This document shows, piece by piece, positions 54,426-61,636 of a stretch of DNA of 64,000 nucleotides (position 1 is its first letter; each line of letters starts with the position of its first letter). The translations under genes and the position numbers were made by a program. The stretch is taken from positions 1,178,001 through 1,242,000 of the forward strand of contig NC_014734.1 of the NCBI RefSeq assembly GCF_000183135.1, written 5' to 3'. A model generated the notes under the pieces. The model had not been told where the DNA came from. It saw only the letters and a program-made list of their open reading frames with translations, and made no database searches. The stretch comes from Paludibacter propionicigenes WB4 (GTDB lineage: Bacteria > Bacteroidota > Bacteroidia > Bacteroidales > Paludibacteraceae).

Positions 54426-54473
54426 ACGTTTTGATGTATTAGCTTTTTACGATGGAATATGTTTTTTTGATCT

Positions 54474-55379
54474 TTAAAAGTATATTTTAGCCCCAATTGA
54501 TAAATCAAGTCGGCTTATATTATCGTACTGATCAGCATCTAAATTTGTGGTACTTGTATTCATTCCATCCGTTATATTATATTTTTTCATGGTCGAAAAG
54601 AATCCGGATAGATCAAGGCCAAATGAAATATTTTTACGTACAAAATACTCAATACCAATGCTTGTGTCAACAGCCAAATTATTTCCGGTTATCAGAAGAT
54701 TGTTGCTAAGTAAAGAGAACTCGTTCCGGTACCATGCCATTCCTAAACTCGCCGAAGAGTTCAATTTGAATTTCTTTTGAGTCCCCATCCATGTTTGAGA
54801 GTAGTAGGAAATTCCTGCAAAGTTTACGTATATGTTTTCGCTCAGTTTACCGTAATATATGTTATAGGTATCGTGGACGTCGATAAACCCTTTTTGGGAG
54901 GATGAGTTATTGAAGAATTTGTATTTCAAACCTAAACCCCAGTAAGGTGAGAATAAATAAGTCAAGTCGGCCGAGCCCAGACGTCCTAGTCTCAGTCCAT
55001 TGTAGTAGGAACGAGCTCCATCTATAGTGAACCCATTGCTTAGTAATTGTTCTTCGGCTTGTTTCGAACTAACATACAAATAACCAAGTCCTCCACCAAA
55101 TCCAAAGCGAAAATGGGAATATTCATCTAAATGCGTTTTTTTTGTTGGCGGACTTGTTGTAACTCTGTGTTCAATGGCATAACTCGAAACCTTTGAAAGC
55201 GGAAGCTCCCCCGACATTTTCACATTTTGGGTAAATCGGTCGAAATAAATAGTTGTCTTAGTTGTCTTTTTAATTTTGCAATCGATAGTATCTCCCTGTA
55301 TAGTTATGATTTTGTCTTGTGCTTTACCGGCAAAACCTAAACATAAAAACATGAAAATAAAGAGTAAATTTTTTTTCAT
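54474..55379 (-). CDS. outer-membrane beta-barrel protein of unknown function
   Basis: 301 residues. A signal peptide covers 1-20 (LLFIFMFLCLGFAGKAQ). A short N-terminal region (IITIQGDTIDCKIKKTTKTT) resembles the lead domain seen before small Bacteroidota barrels. The rest is amphipathic strands (FGFGGGLGYLYVSS, WGLGLKYKFF, ISFGLDLSGFFS), ending SIGAKIYF with the C-terminal Phe of barrel proteins. It probably forms an 8-12-strand barrel in the outer membrane. It is transcribed with the downstream lipoprotein gene. The pair could form a surface complex, but this is inference. Confidence 0.8.
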   Translation of the reverse strand: MKKNLLFIFMFLCLGFAGKAQDKIITIQGDTIDCKIKKTTKTTIYFDRFTQNVKMSGELPLSKVSSYAIEHRVTTSPPTKKTHLDEYSHFRFGFGGGLGYLYVSSKQAEEQLLSNGFTIDGARSYYNGLRLGRLGSADLTYLFSPYWGLGLKYKFFNNSSSQKGFIDVHDTYNIYYGKLSENIYVNFAGISYYSQTWMGTQKKFKLNSSASLGMAWYRNEFSLLSNNLLITGNNLAVDTSIGIEYFVRKNISFGLDLSGFFSTMKKYNITDGMNTSTTNLDADQYDNISRLDLSIGAKIYF

Positions 55380-55567
55380 ATAAAATGAATATTAGTGTGA
55401 TAGATTATTTTGATGAGAGTTAAGTCAGTTGAAGCATTTATGACACAATAGATCATATAAAAATTGTTGTTGAATAAAGAGAAAACTTTAAGTTTCCGTT
55501 ATGCAGTTGGCAAGTCTATAGCTTTATTTTTCAGAATTAGCGCATGGTGTTTTTTCGCGAAGATCGT

Positions 55568-55741
55568 TCATGCCAGTCTATCATCTATCGAAAACGAGGG
55601 TTGTGCAGTTAACGCGGTTAGCGAAACGTCAAAAAACAGCTTCCGAGGAGGTTTCGTCGTTGGCGGCAGGTTTCCGATGGATGAAATGAATAAAACTAAC
55701 ATGTAAAAGAGCGTAATAAACAGAAACACAGACAAAAGCAT
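55568..55741 (-). CDS. possible small membrane or secreted peptide
   Basis: 57 residues from the ATG at 55741. It starts with a strongly hydrophobic segment (LLSVFLFITLFYMLVLFIS) and continues with PPTTKPPRKL and a polar tail. The promoter box TATCTTTG (minus strand, 55788-55781) is about 40 bases upstream. It resembles no family I recognise and is short, so it may be chance. If real, it may be cotranscribed with the barrel gene that begins 190 bases downstream. Confidence 0.3.
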   Translation of the reverse strand: MLLSVFLFITLFYMLVLFISSIGNLPPTTKPPRKLFFDVSLTALTAQPSFSIDDRLA

Positions 55742-55780
55742 TGTCTGTGTGAAACGTGCATTTGTTTTGCCGTGCGATTG

Positions 55781-55788
55781 CAAAGATA
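55781..55788 (-). promoter_or_regulatory. promoter -7 box, TATCTTTG
   Basis: The minus strand reads TATCTTTG, a full match to TAnnTTTG. It may drive the small candidate gene and the barrel-lipoprotein pair. A degenerate CTTT lies at the -33 position. Confidence 0.45.
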
Positions 55789-55898
55789 AATAACGAAATT
55801 TATATAATAAAGAATTTTCTAAATTATTTTACATATATAAAGTACTTTTTTTAAGGGTGAATAAATCGTTAGTCTATGGTTGTCTGCCGGTAAAATAA

Positions 55899-55939
55899 AA
55901 ACCGCGCAAACTCAGAAAAACCCAGAGTTTGCGCGGCCA
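55899..55939. terminator. intrinsic terminator (gcgcaaactc stem)
   Basis: A perfect 12-bp stem (ccgcgcaaactc at 55902-55913 with 55925-55936) with an 11-base loop, just past the stop of the minus-strand gene at 55956. On the minus strand it is followed by uuuuauuuua. Its stem is shared with 59389-59426. Confidence 0.85.
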
Positions 55940-55955
55940 TATTATTTTTGTTATT

Positions 55956-56573
55956 CTATTCTTCCTGTTCAAACTTGTTCAATTCGTCAAGGAACTTAGT
56001 TGTATTACTTAATTTTTTTTCGTACAAATTCTTGTATAACCAAATTTGCCCCGGATAACCTAATAATAACGCTAAACTGATTACTATTATAAATCGGATC
56101 GGATATTCGTATATATCAAAGTTACGCAAACCTATTCCTAAGACAGGTGCCGCTGCGATGGCAAAAGCAGGAATTGAATACAACTCAAACTTCTTAGATT
56201 TCTGATACTTCTGTTTAAATGTATGGATAGATTTTTGAAGTTCAACGATTGGAGAATCGTAATAGTCGATAGTGGACAAAAGTTTTATTTTTGAGACTGA
56301 ATTATAAACCCAAATTGTAACTATAATACTCGTTATTATTCCGGGTAATAAAAACTTAAGCTCGTAGGAATATCTGATTGTAGCAGATACTATAAATAAG
56401 AGAAAAATAATACCTGCAGTTATGGAAATGATTTCGTTGATGAGTGGGGTGCTCATCTCTTTTTTAGATCTTTCCAAATTCATTTTTCGTAAAATCTCTT
56501 CGTTGAGCTTTAAGTTCAGAGTGAGCTTTTTGTCGTATTGCGCCCAGGCATTTTTTAGTTCTTCTAGTTCCAT
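55956..56573 (-). CDS. membrane protein paired with an ECF sigma factor
   Basis: 205 residues. The N-terminal cytoplasmic part (MELEELKNAWAQYDKKLTLN) resembles the first segment of Bacteroidota anti-sigma-like proteins. Four hydrophobic segments follow: ISITAGIIFLLFIVSATI, LLPGIITSIIVTIWVY, ELYSIPAFAIAAAPVLGIG and FIIVISLALLLGYPGQIWL. It begins 12 bases after the sigma-factor stop, so they form an operon. Anti-sigma factors usually sit directly downstream of their ECF sigma and span the membrane, but a zinc-binding anti-sigma motif is absent. An anti-sigma role is inferred from context. Confidence 0.7.
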   Translation of the reverse strand: MELEELKNAWAQYDKKLTLNLKLNEEILRKMNLERSKKEMSTPLINEIISITAGIIFLLFIVSATIRYSYELKFLLPGIITSIIVTIWVYNSVSKIKLLSTIDYYDSPIVELQKSIHTFKQKYQKSKKFELYSIPAFAIAAAPVLGIGLRNFDIYEYPIRFIIVISLALLLGYPGQIWLYKNLYEKKLSNTTKFLDELNKFEQEE

Positions 56574-56585
56574 GATTCTGAGTTT

Positions 56586-57077
56586 TTAATTGTTGCTAAA
56601 TTGTTCTTTTAGGAATTTCTTAATTCTGCTAATCTTTGTAGCTACATTAGTTTCTGAAATTCCGAGAATCTCTGCCATATCTTTTTGCTTATTGTCGTCG
56701 AGATAAAGCAGTATAAGCGCTTTGTCCATTTCGTTTAATTTTTCAATAAACTGATAAAGCATGGCAATGTTCTCATCCTGTTCAGGAACATACTCAAAAT
56801 CGGATAGGGATATTATGGCGGCGTCAATGCTTACTTTCTTGTTGCTGTGTTTGCTATCATTCCGATAAAATGTTATCGCCGTATTCAATGCAATTCGGTA
56901 AATCCATGTTGATAATTGGGCGCGTCCGTCAAATTTCGAAAATGAATTCCACAATTGTATTAGAATTTCTTGCTGCAAATCCTTTCTGTTTTCGGCATCT
57001 GAGCAGTAGGAACAGCAAATCTTGTAAATCAGATTTTGATAGTCCTTAACGACTGAAATAAACTTATCCTTTTCCAC
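56586..57077 (-). CDS. ECF-family RNA polymerase sigma factor
   Basis: 163 residues with sigma region 2 (about 10-75; DLQQEILIQLWNSFSKFDGR and TWIYRIALNTAI) and region 4 (about 105-160; LLYLDDNKQKDMAEILGISETNVATKISRIKKFL), the two domains that define ECF sigma factors. Region 2 recognises the -10 and melts DNA; the region 4 helix-turn-helix binds the -35. It presumably responds to an envelope signal through the membrane protein encoded downstream. No promoter recognised by it can be assigned from this window. Confidence 0.93.
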   Translation of the reverse strand: MEKDKFISVVKDYQNLIYKICCSYCSDAENRKDLQQEILIQLWNSFSKFDGRAQLSTWIYRIALNTAITFYRNDSKHSNKKVSIDAAIISLSDFEYVPEQDENIAMLYQFIEKLNEMDKALILLYLDDNKQKDMAEILGISETNVATKISRIKKFLKEQFSNN

Positions 57078-57222
57078 TTTGAGTATTTAATGTTTTCTAT
57101 ATTATTCGCAAAAAAGGATAAAAAATCACAGAATGAGTAACATATTTTTTATAGGAAGGCATTTTTTTCTTGTTTGCATCTGATGGCGTCAGAAAAGAAT
57201 GTTTTAGTTGCGGTCTATTATT

Positions 57223-58494
57223 TCAAATAGTCTTTGTCATCAGATTTTCGTCATCACTTATTTTCTTCATTTCCTTTCTGTCCAATTTGTCTTTTCGCAG
57301 AAAGCCGGAAAATGTAATCGCAATGATTAAGGCTATCCCACCCTGACAGAGCAAGGTGTTGGGAGCTCCGATCCATTGGGATATGGCACCCACAATCAGA
57401 CTACCCAGCGGCAACATGCCGAAGAATGCCAGTGCAAAAAAGCTCATCACCCGCCCCCGCATGTGTGGTGCGGCATGAATTTGTACAATGGTGTTGCCAA
57501 TGGTGGTTTGCGACATCATGCCAAAACCGCATGTAGCGGCAAACAGCATAGCCAGCGGAAAATAACTGATGTGCGAAAATAACATCAGACCGAAGCCCAG
57601 AATAACGGTATTGATCAGCAATACAATTTTAAGGTCGGTTCCGGGTTTTAATGATGCCAGAAAAAATGCGCCTCCCAATGCACCTATTCCTATGAAACTG
57701 TTGATGTACCCAAACGTGGTGGCGTCGCCTTTAAAAATAACCTTGGCAAATACGGGTAAAAGCGTATTGTAAGGCAATACCAACAGGCTCATACAGCTAA
57801 GCATCAGTAATGTCATGCCAATGATAGGCGTGTTCTTGATATACACAAAACCATCTTTCAGCTCGGTGGCAATTTTCTTTTGTGCCGGGTGCTGAGCAGC
57901 GGGTGGTAGTTTCATAAGCAGCAACGACGCTATTACTGCCACAAAACTCAGCGCATTCAGCGAAAAACAAATACCCGCACCCAATTTTTCCAGAATAATA
58001 CCCGACATGGCCGGACCCACTACCCGTGCCAGATTGACCATCGAAGAGTTGAGAGCAAGTGCGTTCGGCAGGTCGTCTTTATCGCGTATAATTTCGTGAA
58101 CAAGTGGTTGCCGCGCCGGCATATCAAAGGCATTGATAACACCCAGGATTACGCTCAGCGTGAGTATGCTCCATACTTCATAATGATTCGTAATCATCAA
58201 TACAGCCAGCAATATAGCCTGAATCATGGCGGCTATCTGGGTTATGAGCATAATTTTGTAGCGGTCGTACCTATCCGAAATAATTCCTCCGTACAACGAG
58301 AGCAGAAATGAAGGAAACTGAGTGGCAAACATGGTAATACCAAGCATGAAAGCCGAATGCGTCATGGTGTAAATGACCCAACTTACCCCGGTGCGCTGCA
58401 TCCAGGTGCCAATGAGTGAAACAGACTGTCCTCCAAAATACAAACGATAGTTGCGGCTACGGAAGGCTCTGAATGTGCTTATTTTTGTTGTCAT
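57223..58494 (-). CDS. MFS transporter (EntS/DHA3-like)
   Basis: 423 residues with about 12 membrane helices and the MFS loop 2-3 motif GGIISDRYDRYKIML. The N-terminus FRAFRSRNYRLYFGGQSVSLIGTWMQRTGVSW is typical of the EntS/DHA3 drug or siderophore exporter group. It lies 18 bases after the small membrane protein gene and belongs to the MarR-controlled operon. Substrate is unknown; an antibiotic, organic acid or metabolite efflux role is likely. The promoter region carries the probable MarR operator. Confidence 0.9.
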   Translation of the reverse strand: MTTKISTFRAFRSRNYRLYFGGQSVSLIGTWMQRTGVSWVIYTMTHSAFMLGITMFATQFPSFLLSLYGGIISDRYDRYKIMLITQIAAMIQAILLAVLMITNHYEVWSILTLSVILGVINAFDMPARQPLVHEIIRDKDDLPNALALNSSMVNLARVVGPAMSGIILEKLGAGICFSLNALSFVAVIASLLLMKLPPAAQHPAQKKIATELKDGFVYIKNTPIIGMTLLMLSCMSLLVLPYNTLLPVFAKVIFKGDATTFGYINSFIGIGALGGAFFLASLKPGTDLKIVLLINTVILGFGLMLFSHISYFPLAMLFAATCGFGMMSQTTIGNTIVQIHAAPHMRGRVMSFFALAFFGMLPLGSLIVGAISQWIGAPNTLLCQGGIALIIAITFSGFLRKDKLDRKEMKKISDDENLMTKTI

Positions 58495-58512
58495 GAAAAC
58501 TAAACTAACTTT

Positions 58513-58821
58513 TTATTCTTTGTGTTTGCTTGCAAATCCTTTGCTTGAAATTAAGCTTACAATGGCAAATCCGGCAAAAAATGTAATTACCGAAAGATTA
58601 TCCTGAAAGGATAATTTTGAAAATCTGAAAAATAAATAAGCTATTACCATGTTGAGTAATGCCCACACTACATTTAGTGCAGGTGATGAAAGTCCCCTGC
58701 CGCTTGGTTTAGCAAACGGTGTAGGAAATTTATCACCGCAAACACCTTTCACCAAATGAGGTAACGAGTTTGATAAAAAAGCTCCGACAAAAAATCCATT
58801 TAAATAATGATACCATTCCAT
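58513..58821 (-). CDS. small membrane protein in the marR-MFS operon
   Basis: 102 residues with three hydrophobic segments: YLNGFFVGAFLSNSLPHLV, ALNVVWALLNMVIAYLFF and LSVITFFAGFAIVSLI. A conserved-looking loop (VCGDKFPTPFAKPSGRGLSSP) separates the first two. Spacing of 12 bases from marR and 18 to the MFS gene indicates one operon. No characterised family is recognised. It may assist the exporter or act on the same compound. Confidence 0.75.
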   Translation of the reverse strand: MEWYHYLNGFFVGAFLSNSLPHLVKGVCGDKFPTPFAKPSGRGLSSPALNVVWALLNMVIAYLFFRFSKLSFQDNLSVITFFAGFAIVSLISSKGFASKHKE

Positions 58822-58833
58822 ACAATCTTTTTT

Positions 58834-59262
58834 TTATTTGTTTTCAATTAGTTTGTGGAGTACGGGCAACGCCTTTTCCAGCAATTCTTTTTCTTCTGCG
58901 GTAAGTGTTTTTTCTATAGCAGTCTGTAACCATTCGTCTTTGTCGTATTTGATTTTCTTTACCATTTCCTGTCCGAAAGGGCTTAACGAGATGTATACTT
59001 TGCGTTTGTCAGTTTCTGAAGGTGTCCGCAGAATGACACCTTGCTTCTCTATTTTATTTAATATCTGCGACATGGATTGAGTCTTAATCCTTGTCAAAGC
59101 AGCCAGTTCAGATGGTAACAGAGAAGTGGAGTGATATAAATGCCTGATTGTGTCAATTTCGGTCATGGAGTAAGCATTTGCCGAGTATAGCTGCTTGCGC
59201 AATCCTTTGTGAAGGCTCGAAATCACCGTCCGAAGCGAAGTTGATAATTCTTTTGTGTTCAT
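58834..59262 (-). CDS. MarR-family transcriptional regulator
   Basis: 142 residues with the winged helix-turn-helix of MarR. The recognition helix region is SELAALTRIKTQSMSQILNKIEKQGVILR at about 52-80 (read in parts), and the wing follows (SETDKRKVYISLSPFG), with long dimerisation helices at both ends. It leads the operon that continues with the small membrane protein and the MFS exporter. MarR proteins usually repress such operons and release DNA on binding a phenolic or other small ligand. The 59277-59295 inverted repeat over the promoter fits autoregulation. Confidence 0.93.
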   Translation of the reverse strand: MNTKELSTSLRTVISSLHKGLRKQLYSANAYSMTEIDTIRHLYHSTSLLPSELAALTRIKTQSMSQILNKIEKQGVILRTPSETDKRKVYISLSPFGQEMVKKIKYDKDEWLQTAIEKTLTAEEKELLEKALPVLHKLIENK

Positions 59263-59276
59263 ATAGGTTTTCTAAC

Positions 59277-59300
59277 TTGTAAGTTTACCTTACAAAAATA
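59277..59300 (-). promoter_or_regulatory. MarR operator overlapping the -7 promoter box
   Basis: TTGTAAG-tttac-CTTACAA (59277-59295) is a 7-base-arm inverted repeat. The minus-strand TATTTTTG box (59300-59293) overlaps its edge, 31 bases before the marR start. Binding there would block transcription. Confidence 0.6.
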
Positions 59301-59388
59301 CTATATAAAAAGAGAAAATCCATTTTTCAACTCGAAAAATTAGGATTACTTAACTCATGAAGTTGCAATGTTTTATAATTAGTTGAAA

Positions 59389-59426
59389 AAGCGCGCAAAC
59401 TCTGGAATTCCAGAGTTTGCGCGCTT
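59389..59426. terminator. perfect 38-bp palindrome, terminator-like
   Basis: The first half aagcgcgcaaactctggaa is followed at once by its exact reverse complement, with no loop bases. It lies 20 bases past the stop of the minus-strand sulfatase-fold gene and is flanked by A and T runs, fitting a terminator usable in both directions. The stem shares gcgcaaactc with 55902-55936. Confidence 0.8.
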
Positions 59427-59445
59427 ATAATATGCGATATGAAAT

Positions 59446-61374
59446 TTATTGCTTCTTATTCAGAATCAGATACTGGAATGTCTGAAGATTGGAAGCCGCG
59501 TATTTATTCATTTCTTCCAGTCGGTTTTTCTCTTCAGGAGCATAGTTGCGGGTGTCATTATTGCGGTATTTATAGAGTTTCTTCGATCCATCATTTTTGG
59601 CAATCAGTAACCAATCCCGATCTATCACACCGTATTTATCATCTGCATTAAAGAAAATGTACGGACGACTTTCGCTAAATAAGTCTATACCGAGGGTGTT
59701 GTTGGCATAGGGTTGTTTAAGCAATCCCATGATAGTAGGGAAAATATCTATTTGTCCCGCCATGCAATCCAGAGTTTTAGGTTCCTTGATAATGTATGGA
59801 GCATAAAACAACAATGGAGCATGGTTATAGTCCAATGCAATATCATAGGTATTATCCATGGGCGCACCATGGTCGGCCACGAAGACGAACACAGTATTTT
59901 TGAACCATTTCTGTTTGGACGCCATCTTTATCATTTGTTGCAACGAATAATCGGCATATTCCGTAACCTGCATTTTTAGTTCGGAACTTCGGGGTTTAAA
60001 ATAATCCGGCACATAATACGGCCCATGGTCGCTGGCTGTCATAAACGCAGCAACAAAGGGTTTGTTCTTCTCGCTCAGTTTGTTTAAAACAGGTATAGAG
60101 TATTCAAACATGTACTTGTCCGGCACACCCAGTGTGGTTTTTACTTCCGAAGCCGGATAGTTGATTTGAGAAATGACTGTCTCGCAGTCATTAGCTTTCA
60201 AAAAGCCCTCCACATTGTCAAATTGCCCGTCGTGTGTAGTAAAATAGGCGGTAGAATAGCCTTTTTCTTTAAGCGTACTGAATAGCCCGTGATATTTTAA
60301 TATTCCACTTTCTTTCATCGGATGCTGACGAAACAGGGCGGGCATGGCAAATAGCGAACTGAAAATACCGTTGAATGTATGAATGCCGGCCGTGTAAGTA
60401 TTGCTAAAGTAGTACCCCTTATGCGAAATACTATCCAGAAACGGCGTAAGATGATTGGTATTTCCTCCACGCTCCATTTTGGCAGCACTCATGCTTTCCA
60501 TAATAATCAGCACCACATTGTAATTGTTAGGCTTAATGTATTTATTTCGTTGCCTAAGCAAAGGAAAATTCTTATCGGGCTTCCCAATGTTCAGATACTT
60601 TTGTACATTGACAAGGGCTTCCGCGTCGTTCATTAATTGCACTGTTTTGTTGCGCTCTTCCTTACTGTCAAGATAACTTCTGATAAGTGTAAAATTTGGA
60701 TTCAGCCCCAGTTGGTTCAGAAACGGATTATTGCAGAAATAAGCCGTGCCAATGCGTATCGGCGATTTCTTTTCCACTCGTCCGCGTATTCCCACAAATA
60801 TAAGACCCAAGCAAAGTAAATATAGTGCTGTTTTAGGAATCAGAGGGAGTGGTGATGTCTCACGCGAATTGGAAATAATTCTCTTGAAAGCTCTGTAAAA
60901 AATAAAAATAAAACAGAGAAAAGGAATCATGATAAGCCAGTACCGGGGTTCCTCTATCACCATTTTAAATACAAACTTCGGGCTTCCCAACCATTCGAAA
61001 CCGGTAATGGTGAAGCGTGAGAAAAATTGTTTGAAATAAGGAATATCAATAGCACAAACCAAAAATGCAATGGAAAACAGTACATATACATAATAGAATA
61101 AAATTTTATATACTACCGGAAATGTTCTGTTGAAAAATGAAAGAACAGTGAGAATAAAAAATGGGAGAATAAGAATATAGCCCGAGATAACAAGATCAAA
61201 ACGTATTCCCATTAAGAATGCCATCAAAATATCTGCTTTATCCACCGAAGTGTCTATTCTTTCTGTCTGAGTCAGAAACAAAATAATACGGAACAAGCTA
61301 AAGATGAGTAATACAATTAAATATAGCTGAAATAATTGACGGATTGCTCTGGGTATGCGTTGTTTGAATTTCAT
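59446..61374 (-). CDS. LTA synthase-like membrane phosphoglycerol transferase (sulfatase fold)
   Basis: 642 residues. Five membrane helices cover about 15-190. The extracytoplasmic alkaline-phosphatase/sulfatase-fold domain follows from about 275, with Glu293 (IIMESMS) and Thr333 (GIHTFNGI) in the positions of LtaS metal-binding Glu and nucleophilic Thr, and Asp501-His502 (DHGAPMD) in the metal site. Such proteins transfer phosphoglycerol or phosphoethanolamine to envelope glycans or lipids. Gram-negative members are OpgB- or EptA-like, so true lipoteichoic acid is not expected. Its substrate here is unknown. It stands alone, with promoter and terminator. Confidence 0.9.
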   Translation of the reverse strand: MKFKQRIPRAIRQLFQLYLIVLLIFSLFRIILFLTQTERIDTSVDKADILMAFLMGIRFDLVISGYILILPFFILTVLSFFNRTFPVVYKILFYYVYVLFSIAFLVCAIDIPYFKQFFSRFTITGFEWLGSPKFVFKMVIEEPRYWLIMIPFLCFIFIFYRAFKRIISNSRETSPLPLIPKTALYLLCLGLIFVGIRGRVEKKSPIRIGTAYFCNNPFLNQLGLNPNFTLIRSYLDSKEERNKTVQLMNDAEALVNVQKYLNIGKPDKNFPLLRQRNKYIKPNNYNVVLIIMESMSAAKMERGGNTNHLTPFLDSISHKGYYFSNTYTAGIHTFNGIFSSLFAMPALFRQHPMKESGILKYHGLFSTLKEKGYSTAYFTTHDGQFDNVEGFLKANDCETVISQINYPASEVKTTLGVPDKYMFEYSIPVLNKLSEKNKPFVAAFMTASDHGPYYVPDYFKPRSSELKMQVTEYADYSLQQMIKMASKQKWFKNTVFVFVADHGAPMDNTYDIALDYNHAPLLFYAPYIIKEPKTLDCMAGQIDIFPTIMGLLKQPYANNTLGIDLFSESRPYIFFNADDKYGVIDRDWLLIAKNDGSKKLYKYRNNDTRNYAPEEKNRLEEMNKYAASNLQTFQYLILNKKQ

Positions 61375-61432
61375 TTTTAAAAGCTTAGTAAAAGCGATGA
61401 CTGTAGTGTTACACTTGAATTTTTATACACTG

Positions 61433-61461
61433 CAAAGGTAAGATTTCCATATTTTTTCAAA
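61433..61461 (-). promoter_or_regulatory. candidate promoter for the sulfatase-fold gene
   Basis: On the minus strand TTTG (61461-61458), a 17-base spacer, then TACCTTTG (61440-61433). The -7 box matches; the spacing is 2 bases short of usual. Confidence 0.45.
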
Positions 61462-61544
61462 TGATTTTTTGTAATAAAAATGTAATATATAACAATTAAT
61501 AATAAGACGAATTTTTACGATCAATTAAATAATATTTAAAAGAA

Positions 61545-61580
61545 AATGTGCTATTCCGGCAAGAACCGAAACAGCACGTT
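61545..61580 (-). terminator. intrinsic terminator of the large membrane protein gene
   Basis: On the minus strand a 12-bp stem with two G-U pairs (61577-61566 with 61559-61548) and a 6-base loop, followed by auuuucuuuu. It lies 60 bases past the stop at 61637. Confidence 0.7.
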
Positions 61581-61636
61581 TATCATTATCATAACCCACT
61601 TCATAACAAGTAAGTAGTTTTACAGAATAAAGCTTT

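Larger units (their letters stand above)
55380..55955. other. intergenic region with one weak small-gene candidate
   Basis: No strong gene in these 576 bases. The visible elements are a possible small minus-strand gene (55568-55741), a TATCTTTG promoter box for it (55781-55788) and the terminator at 55902-55936. Confidence 0.5.

Noticed and set aside
55464-55706. An 80-residue plus-strand frame in the empty region
   Set aside because: No promoter or homology, and it opposes a better-placed minus-strand frame.
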